From REEB506 sp040381035 (GTDB lineage: Bacteria; Pseudomonadota; Alphaproteobacteria; Caulobacterales; Aquidulcibacteraceae): a DNA stretch of 64,000 nt. Position 1 is the first letter of the stretch; each line of letters starts with the position of its first letter. The notes beneath the pieces were generated by a model that did no database searches, was not told the origin of the DNA, and was given only the letters and a program-made list of their open reading frames with translations. Where the stretch lies: contig JBEIHY010000001.1 in the NCBI GenBank assembly GCA_040381035.1, positions 40,834-104,833 of the forward strand. Reading direction: 5' to 3'. Of the stretch, positions 49,282 to 56,784 are shown in pieces. Made by a program: the position numbers and the translations under genes.

Positions 49282-49482
49282 TCACCCGCCGCCGACAAAC
49301 TGCACGATCTCCAGCTGGTCGCCCTCGGCCAGTGGGGTTTGGCCATAGCGGGAGCGCGGTACGATTTCGCGGTTGCGCTCAACAGCAACCTTGCCGGGAT
49401 TGAGGCCGATCTGTTCCAGCAGCGTCAACACGGTCAGCTCGGGCGCAGCCTCGCGCGGTTCGCCATTGATGGTCAGCTGCAT
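49282..49482 (-). CDS. thiS: sulfur carrier protein ThiS
   Basis: A 66-residue ubiquitin-like sulfur carrier ending in Val-Gly-Gly-Gly, the C-terminus that is adenylated and thiocarboxylated. Typical segments are Ile-Asn-Gly-Glu-Pro, Val-Ala-Val-Glu-Arg-Asn-Arg-Glu-Ile-Val-Pro-Arg and Gly-Asp-Gln-Leu-Glu-Ile-Val. It is directly upstream of its partner thiG and divergent from aroQ. Confidence 0.94.
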   Translation of the reverse strand: MQLTINGEPREAAPELTVLTLLEQIGLNPGKVAVERNREIVPRSRYGQTPLAEGDQLEIVQFVGGG

Positions 49483-49560
49483 CGGTTCAGGGCCTTATTC
49501 GCAAGCAGGTGGGGCGATTACGGTGTGCGCGCCATTGACGCAAGGCCCGACTTCACGAAC

Positions 49561-50013
49561 ATGACGGACATGGCGAAACCGATCTTCGTGCTGAACGGGC
49601 CCAATCTCAACCTGTTGGGCAGCCGCGAGCCGCATATTTATGGCTCGACGACGCTCGCCGAAATTGAAGCCCTATGCCGCATCCGCGCCGAAGCGCGCGG
49701 CCGGCCGCTGGTGTTTCGCCAAACCAACCGTGAGGGCGAACTGGTCGATTGGCTGCACGAAGCCGGCCGCGACGCCTGCGCCGTCGTGCTGAATGCTGGC
49801 GCCTATACGCATACGTCGATCGCACTTCATGACGCGGTGAAGGCGATAGCGCCGCCCGTGATTGAAACCCATCTGAGCAATCCGCTTGCGCGCGAAGAAT
49901 TTCGCCATACGTCATACATTGGCGCCGCAGCCCGCGGCACGATCGCGGGGTTCGGCGCCTTGAGCTATGTTCTGGCGGTGGAAGCCGCCGCCGATCTGGC
50001 CGGGGCGCCGTGA
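49561..50013 (+). CDS. aroQ: 3-dehydroquinate dehydratase, type II
   Basis: AroQ catalyses the third step of the shikimate pathway. The 150-residue product has the hallmark Val-Leu-Asn-Gly-Pro-Asn-Leu-Asn-Leu-Leu-Gly-Ser-Arg-Glu-Pro and, in the lid region, the catalytic Tyr of Pro-His-Ile-Tyr-Gly. Later come Leu-Asn-Ala-Gly-Ala-Tyr-Thr-His-Thr-Ser-Ile-Ala-Leu, Glu-Thr-His-Leu-Ser-Asn and Phe-Arg-His-Thr-Ser-Tyr. The start may be 49561 or 49570. The aroQ-accB-accC order is conserved in alphaproteobacteria. Confidence 0.96.
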   Translation: MTDMAKPIFVLNGPNLNLLGSREPHIYGSTTLAEIEALCRIRAEARGRPLVFRQTNREGELVDWLHEAGRDACAVVLNAGAYTHTSIALHDAVKAIAPPVIETHLSNPLAREEFRHTSYIGAAARGTIAGFGALSYVLAVEAAADLAGAP

Positions 50014-50114
50014 AGGCGGCCTTGACCAGCCCGGGCCGCGGCGGGAAAACCGCGGCGAATGTCCAGGCGCGCGGCGCAAAGGGTGCGAGCCTGACCCAAA
50101 GAGAAAGCCCTTCT

Positions 50115-50615
50115 ATGAGCGACAAGAAACCCGCCGCCGGCATCGACCCTGACCTGGTGCGCGAGCTGGCCGGCATCTTGCGCGACACTGGCCTGACCGA
50201 GATCGAGGTGGAACATGGCGAGCTAAAGCTGAAGCTCGCCCGCGCCGCCCCGGTCGCGGCCGCGCCCGCGCCAACCCATTTCGCCTATGCGCCGGCGCCC
50301 GCCCCAACCTATGCGCCAGCCCCGGCGCCGGCCGCCGCTGTGGCGGCGGAAGCGCCCAAGGCCGCCGATCTGCGCGCCCATCCTGGCGCTGTTTTATCGC
50401 CGATGGTTGGCACCGCTTATTTGTCGCCTGAGCCTGGCGCCACGCCGTTTGTAAAGATTGGCGATACAGTCACGGCCGGCCAGACTTTGATCATTGTCGA
50501 GGCAATGAAGACCTTCAACCCGATCCCCGCCCCGCGCGCCGGCAAGGTGGTTCAGCTGCTCGTCACCGACAGCCAGCCGGTCGAATTCGGCGAAGCGCTG
50601 GCCGTATTGGAATAG
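50115..50615 (+). CDS. accB: acetyl-CoA carboxylase biotin carboxyl carrier protein
   Basis: The product carries biotin between AccC and the carboxyltransferase in fatty acid synthesis. From ATG 50115 it has 166 residues: an N-terminal helix with Leu-Lys-Leu-Lys-Leu, an Ala/Pro-rich hinge with repeated Tyr-Ala-Pro-Ala-Pro, and the biotinyl domain with Val-Glu-Ala-Met-Lys-Thr-Phe-Asn (biotinylated Lys). A longer reading from 50010 would overlap aroQ and lacks conservation. accC begins four bases after its stop. Confidence 0.96.
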   Translation: MSDKKPAAGIDPDLVRELAGILRDTGLTEIEVEHGELKLKLARAAPVAAAPAPTHFAYAPAPAPTYAPAPAPAAAVAAEAPKAADLRAHPGAVLSPMVGTAYLSPEPGATPFVKIGDTVTAGQTLIIVEAMKTFNPIPAPRAGKVVQLLVTDSQPVEFGEALAVLE

Positions 50616-50619
50616 CGCG

Positions 50620-51963
50620 ATGTTTGACAAAATCCTCATCGCCAATCGCGGCGAGATCGCGCTGCGCATCCACCGCGCCTGCAAAGAGATGGGGATCGCG
50701 ACGGTTGCAGTGCACAGCCAGGCTGACGCTTCCGCCATGCATGTGCGCCTGGCTGACGAAAGCGTCTGTATCGGCCCGGCGCAGGCGTCGAAATCCTATT
50801 TGCATATTCCATCTTTGATCGCCGCCGCCGAAATCACCGGCGCGCAGGCCATCCATCCCGGCTATGGCTTTTTGAGCGAAAACGCCCGCTTTGCCGAAAT
50901 CGTTGAAAAACACGGTTTGGTCTTTATCGGCCCCAAGCCCGAGCATATTCGCTTGATGGGCGACAAGATCGCCGCCAAACGCGCCGCTGCGGATGCCGGA
51001 ATTCCCACCGTGCCCGGCAGCGATGGCGCCATCACCAATGACGAAGAAGCACGCCGCGTCGCCAAGAAGGTCGGCTTCCCCGTTCTCATCAAGGCTGCCG
51101 CCGGCGGCGGTGGGCGCGGCATGAAAGTCGCGCGCACCGCCGAGCAATTGTCCGAAGCATTATCTACAGCTCGCGCAGAGGCCCGCGCTGCGTTCGGCGA
51201 TGACAGCGTTTACATCGAAAAATATCTCGAAAAGCCGCGCCATATTGAAATTCAAATCGTTGCCGACAGCCATGGCGAAGTGATCCATCTCGGCGAACGC
51301 GATTGTTCGCTGCAACGCCGCCACCAGAAGATTTGGGAAGAGGCGCCAAGCCCTGCGCTCAATCCCGAACAGCGCGCCAAGATCGGCGATCTCACCGCCA
51401 AGGCGATCAAGAAGCTCGGCTATCTCGGCGTTGGCACGGTTGAATATCTCTACGAAGACGGGAAATTCTATTTCATCGAAATGAACACCCGCTTGCAGGT
51501 GGAGCACCCGGTCACCGAAATGATCACCGGCATTGATTTGGTGCGCGAGCAAATCCGTATCGCCGACGGTATGCCGCTCAGCATCAAGCAGGAAGATGTC
51601 CGCTTCAACGGCGCTTCGATCGAATGCCGGATCAATGCCGAAAACCCGGTGACGTTCACGCCCTCGCCCGGCAAGATCAGCGACTATCACGCCCCCGGCG
51701 GATTGGGCGTTCGCCTCGATAGCGCGATCTATGCCGGCTATCAGATCCCGCCGTTTTATGACTCGCTGATTGGCAAATTGATCATCCATGGCCGCGACCG
51801 CACGGAGTGCCTGATGCGCCTGCGCCGTGCGCTCGACGAAATGGTCGTCAATGGCGTGGAAACCACAACGCCGCTGTTCCAGCGCCTCGCACAGGAAAGC
51901 GATATCGTTGATGGCGATTATCACATCCATTGGCTTGAGAATTATCTCAAGAGCCGGACTTAG
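50620..51963 (+). CDS. accC: acetyl-CoA carboxylase biotin carboxylase subunit
   Basis: AccC carboxylates biotin on AccB using ATP and bicarbonate. The 447-residue ATP-grasp enzyme shows Ile-Ala-Asn-Arg-Gly-Glu-Ile-Ala at the start, Lys-Ala-Ala-Ala-Gly-Gly-Gly-Gly-Arg-Gly-Met in the glycine loop, and Glu-Met-Asn-Thr-Arg-Leu-Gln-Val-Glu-His with the catalytic Glu and Arg residues. It forms one transcript with aroQ, accB and aat. Confidence 0.98.
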   Translation: MFDKILIANRGEIALRIHRACKEMGIATVAVHSQADASAMHVRLADESVCIGPAQASKSYLHIPSLIAAAEITGAQAIHPGYGFLSENARFAEIVEKHGLVFIGPKPEHIRLMGDKIAAKRAAADAGIPTVPGSDGAITNDEEARRVAKKVGFPVLIKAAAGGGGRGMKVARTAEQLSEALSTARAEARAAFGDDSVYIEKYLEKPRHIEIQIVADSHGEVIHLGERDCSLQRRHQKIWEEAPSPALNPEQRAKIGDLTAKAIKKLGYLGVGTVEYLYEDGKFYFIEMNTRLQVEHPVTEMITGIDLVREQIRIADGMPLSIKQEDVRFNGASIECRINAENPVTFTPSPGKISDYHAPGGLGVRLDSAIYAGYQIPPFYDSLIGKLIIHGRDRTECLMRLRRALDEMVVNGVETTTPLFQRLAQESDIVDGDYHIHWLENYLKSRT

Positions 51964-51968
51964 GCGCG

Positions 51969-52625
51969 ATGAGCGCGCGCTTCGGCCCCGATGAGCTGAT
52001 CGCGTGTTACCGCCGCGGGGTGTTTCCGATGGCGGAAAGCCGCGATGCATCCGAACTGTTTCTGGTCGATCCCGATTGGCGCGGCGTGCTGCCGATCGAC
52101 CGCTTCCACGCCCCGCGCCGTCTGCGCCGCACGGTGCGCGGAACAGACTTGAATGTCGTCGCCAATCAGGACTTCGCCGCCGTGGTGCGTGCCTGCGCCG
52201 AAAGCCGGCCGGGGCGCGAAGAGACTTGGATAAATTCGTCCATCGTGTCGCACTATTCGACGCTGCACAGCCGCGGCCAGGCGCATTCTGTTGAAGTGCG
52301 CGACGGCGAAAACACCCTGGTCGGCGGCCTCTATGGCGTGGCGCTTGGCGGGGCGTTTTTTGGCGAGAGCATGTTTTCCCGGGTGAGCGACGCCAGCAAG
52401 ATCGCGCTTGTCCATCTCGTCGCGCGGCTCAAGCTTGGCGGTTTTCTGCTGCTCGATGCACAATTCTGGACCAAGCATCTTGATCAGTTCGGGATGGAGC
52501 AAATGCCGCGCTGGCGTTTCAAGCGTGAGTTGGAGCGCGCGCTGTCCGCCCACGCCGATTTCACCCGCGCGCCGGCTGCGCTGAGTGGTGATCAGGCTTT
52601 GCAGTCGATCGCCCAGACATCATAA
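51969..52625 (+). CDS. aat: leucyl/phenylalanyl-tRNA-protein transferase
   Basis: Aat adds Leu or Phe to N-terminal Arg/Lys of proteins, marking them for ClpAP through ClpS. The 218-residue product has Leu-Ile-Ala-Cys-Tyr-Arg-Arg-Gly-Val-Phe-Pro-Met-Ala, Trp-Ile-Asn-Ser-Ser-Ile-Val, Val-Glu-Val-Arg-Asp-Gly-Glu-Asn-Thr-Leu-Val-Gly-Gly-Leu-Tyr-Gly-Val and Gly-Glu-Ser-Met-Phe-Ser, all conserved. It starts five bases after accC. Its 3' end overlaps the convergent DUF2155 gene by 34 bases. Confidence 0.95.
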   Translation: MSARFGPDELIACYRRGVFPMAESRDASELFLVDPDWRGVLPIDRFHAPRRLRRTVRGTDLNVVANQDFAAVVRACAESRPGREETWINSSIVSHYSTLHSRGQAHSVEVRDGENTLVGGLYGVALGGAFFGESMFSRVSDASKIALVHLVARLKLGGFLLLDAQFWTKHLDQFGMEQMPRWRFKRELERALSAHADFTRAPAALSGDQALQSIAQTS

Positions 52626-52987
52626 ACCGGGTGCTCCAAGGCTGACAAAGCCGGGCTTTGAGCCAGCATCCAGCCCTTCATCAGCTCCGCCTTGGCGGGC
52701 GCGTCTGCGCCTTTATTCGCAGCCGGGGTTTCTGCGATGGTCAGATACACCCAGGTCGCAGGCGGTTCTTCGGGGGCTGCCTTCTGGCACGCGCGCACAG
52801 TGACTTCGAGCGTGTTGAATTTCACCGTTTTGCCAATCGGGGCGGTAAAATCAGTCGTCTGGCCGGTGACTTTATCCAGCCCGCGCAGTACCGCCGACTT
52901 GCCAATAATCGCTGCCGATTGGGCCTGCGCGCCCGTGCACAAACCGGCTGCCATGGCCACAGCCAAAATCACCCGAGTCCGGATCAT
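52592..52987 (-). CDS. exported DUF2155 protein
   Basis: A 131-residue alphaproteobacterial periplasmic protein of family DUF2155. A signal peptide ends Ala-Gln-Ala near residue 22. The family core Ala-Val-Leu-Arg-Gly-Leu-Asp-Lys-Val-Thr-Gly, Gly-Lys-Thr-Val-Lys-Phe-Asn-Thr-Leu-Glu-Val-Thr-Val-Arg-Ala-Cys and Lys-Gly-Trp-Met-Leu-Ala-Gln-Ser-Pro-Ala-Leu, ending with His-Pro-Val-Tyr-Asp-Val-Trp, is clear. Function unknown. It overlaps mlaD by four bases and the convergent aat gene at its end. Confidence 0.92.
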   Translation of the reverse strand: MIRTRVILAVAMAAGLCTGAQAQSAAIIGKSAVLRGLDKVTGQTTDFTAPIGKTVKFNTLEVTVRACQKAAPEEPPATWVYLTIAETPAANKGADAPAKAELMKGWMLAQSPALSALEHPVYDVWAIDCKA

Positions 52988-53475
52988 GGATTGGCCTCTC
53001 CGCCATTGGCGCTGGCGCCGTTTGAGTTTGTGTTGCGCGCAAACGCCGACAGGACGCCAAGCAAATCAATCGCGCCTTGCGTGTTCGTCAGCTCGCCGCC
53101 GGCCTTCAAGGTTTCTTCTGCCCCGCCCGGCTCCAGCGCCACATGCGCCCCGCCCAAAAGGCCGTCAGATGAAATCCGCGCGATCGAGTCGGTCGGCACC
53201 GGCAGGCTCGGATCAACGGTGAACACGACGCGCGCTTTGTAGGTTTGATGATCGACCGCCACACCGGTGACGGCCCCGATCTTGACCCCAGCCATCCGCA
53301 CATCGGCGCCTACGCCAATGCCGTCGGCGCGATCAAACAACGCCGAAACCGACATACCCCGAGCCCCGGCGCCGGCATCGCCCGCCCGCACCAATGCATA
53401 GGCCAAAAACCCGATCGCAATCAGCGCGACCACCAGCCCGATCAGCGCTTCCGCCGCAGAGTCCCGCGCCGCCAT
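52984..53475 (-). CDS. mlaD: MlaD-like MCE-domain lipid transport protein
   Basis: A 163-residue protein with an N-terminal membrane anchor (about residues 9-27) and one MCE domain (Gly-Met-Ser-Val-Ser-Ala-Leu-Phe-Asp-Arg-Ala-Asp-Gly-Ile, Val-Arg-Met-Ala-Gly-Val-Lys-Ile-Gly-Ala-Val, Gly-Leu-Leu-Gly-Gly-Ala-His-Val). MlaD hexamers bind phospholipids for the Mla outer-membrane asymmetry system. The MlaE and MlaF partners are not in this window. It lies between NDUFA12 and DUF2155 genes, overlapping both, which is the conserved alphaproteobacterial order. Confidence 0.9.
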   Translation of the reverse strand: MAARDSAAEALIGLVVALIAIGFLAYALVRAGDAGAGARGMSVSALFDRADGIGVGADVRMAGVKIGAVTGVAVDHQTYKARVVFTVDPSLPVPTDSIARISSDGLLGGAHVALEPGGAEETLKAGGELTNTQGAIDLLGVLSAFARNTNSNGASANGGEANP

Positions 53476-53864
53476 CAGTCAGGCCGCCACGGCTCATAAT
53501 CGCCCGTCGCCTTGGCGCGATCGCCGCTGCGAGCGAGGCTGCCGGGCGGACGATAGGCTTTCACCGTGCCGGTCATGTTCGGCACATGGTCCTTCTCCCA
53601 GGCCCGGCGCTTGAGCGGGGCGATGGTGGGCGGCTCGTCATAAGTGTGGTGCAGCCAGCCATGCCAATCGGGCGTAATCCGGGAGGCTTCGGCCAGCCCC
53701 TGATAGACCACATGGCGGCGCTTGCGGCCGTCCAGGCTCACCTTGCGCTCCTCATAGAACTTGTTGCCATGCTCATCCTCGCCGACCAGAACAGCGCGTT
53801 GCCCGATTGTCCACAGGGTGCCAAAGGTGGCCCCGTTCCACCAAGTAAAGATACGCTCAAGCAC
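53475..53864 (-). CDS. NDUFA12-type NADH:ubiquinone oxidoreductase accessory subunit
   Basis: A 129-residue accessory subunit of complex I (B17.2/NDUFA12 family), found in alphaproteobacteria and mitochondria. Diagnostic stretches are Trp-Trp-Asn-Gly-Ala-Thr-Phe-Gly-Thr, Val-Gly-Glu-Asp-Glu-His-Gly-Asn-Lys-Phe-Tyr-Glu-Glu, Arg-Arg-His-Val-Val-Tyr, and Pro-Asp-Trp-His-Gly-Trp-Leu-His-His. The GTG at 53864 was chosen because AAGG lies about 8 bases before it and the family N-terminus starts there; the frame is open to 53951 without family similarity. Its stop shares a base with the mlaD start. Confidence 0.92.
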   Translation of the reverse strand: MLERIFTWWNGATFGTLWTIGQRAVLVGEDEHGNKFYEERKVSLDGRKRRHVVYQGLAEASRITPDWHGWLHHTYDEPPTIAPLKRRAWEKDHVPNMTGTVKAYRPPGSLARSGDRAKATGDYEPWRPD

Positions 53865-54036
53865 GGCGAAACCTTGTCCCCGCAAAGCCAAAACAGCGAC
53901 GCGACTATGCCCCGCGTCGGTCGCCCCGGCAAGGCGCCCTCGCCGCCACATCTAGTCATCCACTGGTTTCTCGCCCCCATATCTTGATCCGCGCGCCCGA
54001 CGCAGCCTAGCCTTTCGCATTGAGGGAGAGCAGACC

Positions 54037-56781
54037 ATGCGGATCGAAAAGCGCTGGGCCGGTCAAGACACTGTGGACGCGGCCTTGAGCCTGCGCAGCA
54101 TCGAACGCTGGGACATCGACAGCGACGAGACCGTCCGCGCCCCGGCCGCCTGGTCGGACCGCGCGGTCAGCGCCGCCATCGCGGCCGGCCTGGCCACGCC
54201 TGAGGATGGCGTGTTGTGCCTCGCCGCCGGCGCCCGCCGGGTTGGCCGCGTGCTGGCCGATGGCGCCGTGCGCCACGGTCTGGCCGCAAAGGCCGAAGCC
54301 AAAAGCATAGCCGCCGAGATCGCCGCCGCGATCCTGACCCGCCGGCTCGCCTTTGACCCGGCCTTGTCTGAAGGCGGGGCGAGCGCGCTGTTGCTCAACT
54401 GGCCGGTCAATCCGGCCGCTGCGCCGGCCGCTTTGCTCAAAGCCCAGACCGCTTTGGCCGCCGGCGCGAGGCTGGGTCTCGCCGGTCCAGTACCGGCCGC
54501 CGCCCGCGCCGCTTTGGACGCCTTTGCCCGCCTTGCCGCGCCTGACGCCGGCGGGCCGCTTGCCCTGATCGCTGGCGATGTCCGCGCCGGACACCGCGCC
54601 CGCGCCGGCGCTGCAAGCGGCGCGCGCGCCATTGACGAAGCCCTTGAGTCGCTGCGCACGGCGCGCGACCAAGGCGGGCTGGAAACCCCGCGCACCGTTC
54701 AGGCCGCCGCCGCCGCGCTCGCCGCCGGCGCGCTTGAAAGCGATGTCGCGGCCGCGTTGCAAACCAGCGCGACCGGCGCTGACTATTCCGCAGCCCTCGA
54801 TGGCGAACTCGGCTTTGCACCGCGCGCGGTAATCGCGCAATCGCTGAGCCAGCCGAGCGCATTGGCCGCCCGCCATGTCGGCCCCCATGCCACCGATCTC
54901 ACCGGCGCGTTTGCCGGCGAGGGCCTCGGCGTTGGCGTGAGCCTCAACCTCGCCGCCTTCGTCAGCGCCGGCGGCGTCGACGTGGAGGGTCTCGACCATG
55001 CCGGGCGGATCGCTGCGCTTGCGCTTGCGGGCGCTTGTCTCACGGCGCGCGAAAAGCTCGCCGAAGCAGCCCCGCTGCCGGCCCTGAAGCTTGCTGGCTT
55101 CGCCGAAGCTCTCGGGTTGCTGGGCCTGGACTATTTGTCCGGGTCCGGACGATCGGCCGCCGCGTGCCTGGCGCAGCTGCCGATTGCGTCCTGCGCTGCG
55201 GCCTGGCCGACCGACAAGGCGCCCGGCGGCGGCGCACCGGCCCGGATCGAACAGGCCCGCGCAATGACCGCGCCTGCCGACAGCCGCTTGCGGCTGGCGT
55301 TTGAACGCAGCGCGCAGCGCCTCACCGAAATCGCGACTGCAAGCGCTCTGCCGGCCCAGATCGGCGCTGTAGCGCTCGATGATGTGTCGGCTGCGCTGTT
55401 TGACCATGCTGGCGCTGGATTGGCGCCCGCCGCCAATTGGATCGAGCTGGCTGCGGAACCGACCGGCGGCTTACGCCGGCGTTTGCGCAGCGGCGCGCGC
55501 GCGGCGCTGCACGGGCTTGGTTATTCGCCAGAAGCCGTGGCAACCATCGACGCGGCCTGCGCCGGCGCTCGCAGCCTGGCGAACGCGCCGACGCTTTCGC
55601 TCGAAGCACTCGCGCGCGCGGGCTTAAGCGATCACGCGATCGCCGCGCTTGAGGCCGCGCTGAGCGATGCGGTGAACTTGGCGCAAGCCTTCGCCGCCGC
55701 CTTGAGCGCGGCGGAAATCGAAAAGCTTACGCAAGGTAAAAGCGGCGATGTGATCCGAGCGCTGGGCTTCAGCAGCGCCGACATCGCGCGCGCGCAGGCG
55801 CATGTGTTTGGCGTTGCAAGCCTGGCGGATGCGCCAGGCCTTGATCCCGCGCATGGGCGCATTTTCGCGTCCGCTCCAGCCGCCGCCGTCATCGCAATGG
55901 CGCAAGCGGTCGCCCCGGCGCTGATCGGCCCGATCGCTGTGGAGCTGCGCCAACCGGGCGAAGCGCGCGCCGATCTGATCGCCCGCGCAGCGCAATTGGG
56001 CGCAAGCCTGGTCGTTGCCGAACCTGAGCCGTTCCGTTTGCCTGCCATCGCGCGCGAAACAGCCACAGCCCCGATTCCATTGAGGCTAGAATTGCCGCGC
56101 CCCTCGACAGCGCCGCAGACCGCGCCCGATCACGCCCGCGCCGAACGTCGCCGCCTGCCCGACCGCCGCAAGGGCTATATCCAAAAGGCCAGCGTCGGCG
56201 GCCACAAGGTCTATCTGCACACCGGCGAGTATGACGATGGCGCCTTGGGCGAAGTGTTTATCGACATGCATAAGGAAGGCGCGGCCTTCCGCTCCTTAAT
56301 GAACAATTTCGCCATCGCGATTTCAATCGGCTTGCAATATGGCGTGCCGCTGGAAGAGTTCGTCGACGCCTTTGTGTTCACACGATTTGAGCCTTCCGGC
56401 GAAGTCAAAGGCAATGACCAGATCCGCCACGCCACCTCGATCCTTGACTATATTTTCCGCGAATTGGCGGTGAGCTATCTCGACCGCGAAGACCTCGCCC
56501 ATGTTGATCCTTATTCGGTGCGCCATGACGGCATCGGCAAAGGCGCGGTGGAGGCCGAAGCGGCGGTGAAGCTGATCTCCAAGGGTTTCGCGCGGGGCGC
56601 CGCGCCCGACAATATCGTCATGCTCACGTCGCGCCGCAGCGCCGAACGTGACCGCAAGCCCGACGCGCCGACCTATCTCGGCGAAGCGTGCAAATCGTGC
56701 GGGCACTTCACGCTGGCGCATGATCAGGCAAGCGGCGACATTGTTTGCCAAGCCTGCGGGGCCGTGACGAAGGAAGCGTAG
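54037..56781 (+). CDS. NrdJ-like pseudoenzyme: degenerate class II ribonucleotide reductase with intact TSCPD/zinc C-terminus
   Basis: The 914-residue product aligns by eye with alphaproteobacterial B12-dependent ribonucleotide reductase (NrdJ, normally about 1200 residues). The C-terminus is nearly canonical: Arg-Lys-Gly-Tyr-Ile-Gln-Lys-Ala at 711-718, the TSCPD domain with Lys-Glu-Gly-Ala-Ala-Phe-Arg-Ser-Leu-Met-Asn-Asn at 746-757 and Tyr-Gly-Val-Pro-Leu-Glu-Glu at 768-774, and a zinc ribbon with Cys885, Cys888, Cys904 and Cys907. The first 690 residues retain echoes of the barrel (Ser-Leu-Asn-Leu-Ala-Ala-Phe at 302-308; Leu-Gly-Tyr-Ser-Pro at 494-498; Ser-Leu-Ala-Asn-Ala-Pro at 513-518; Ala-Leu-Gly-Phe at 575-578). 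They are Ala-rich, and lack the Asn-Pro-Cys-Ser-Glu thiyl site, the Cys pair and the phosphate-binding loops. So it should not reduce ribonucleotides. The frame is open throughout, with no stop. The role is unknown; a regulatory or structural partner of a true reductase is one guess. Confidence 0.8.
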   Translation: MRIEKRWAGQDTVDAALSLRSIERWDIDSDETVRAPAAWSDRAVSAAIAAGLATPEDGVLCLAAGARRVGRVLADGAVRHGLAAKAEAKSIAAEIAAAILTRRLAFDPALSEGGASALLLNWPVNPAAAPAALLKAQTALAAGARLGLAGPVPAAARAALDAFARLAAPDAGGPLALIAGDVRAGHRARAGAASGARAIDEALESLRTARDQGGLETPRTVQAAAAALAAGALESDVAAALQTSATGADYSAALDGELGFAPRAVIAQSLSQPSALAARHVGPHATDLTGAFAGEGLGVGVSLNLAAFVSAGGVDVEGLDHAGRIAALALAGACLTAREKLAEAAPLPALKLAGFAEALGLLGLDYLSGSGRSAAACLAQLPIASCAAAWPTDKAPGGGAPARIEQARAMTAPADSRLRLAFERSAQRLTEIATASALPAQIGAVALDDVSAALFDHAGAGLAPAANWIELAAEPTGGLRRRLRSGARAALHGLGYSPEAVATIDAACAGARSLANAPTLSLEALARAGLSDHAIAALEAALSDAVNLAQAFAAALSAAEIEKLTQGKSGDVIRALGFSSADIARAQAHVFGVASLADAPGLDPAHGRIFASAPAAAVIAMAQAVAPALIGPIAVELRQPGEARADLIARAAQLGASLVVAEPEPFRLPAIARETATAPIPLRLELPRPSTAPQTAPDHARAERRRLPDRRKGYIQKASVGGHKVYLHTGEYDDGALGEVFIDMHKEGAAFRSLMNNFAIAISIGLQYGVPLEEFVDAFVFTRFEPSGEVKGNDQIRHATSILDYIFRELAVSYLDREDLAHVDPYSVRHDGIGKGAVEAEAAVKLISKGFARGAAPDNIVMLTSRRSAERDRKPDAPTYLGEACKSCGHFTLAHDQASGDIVCQACGAVTKEA

Positions 56782-56784
56782 GCG

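Noticed and set aside
49483..49560. TPP riboswitch upstream of thiS
   Set aside because: The 78-base divergent gap is too short and lacks the conserved CTGAGA core.
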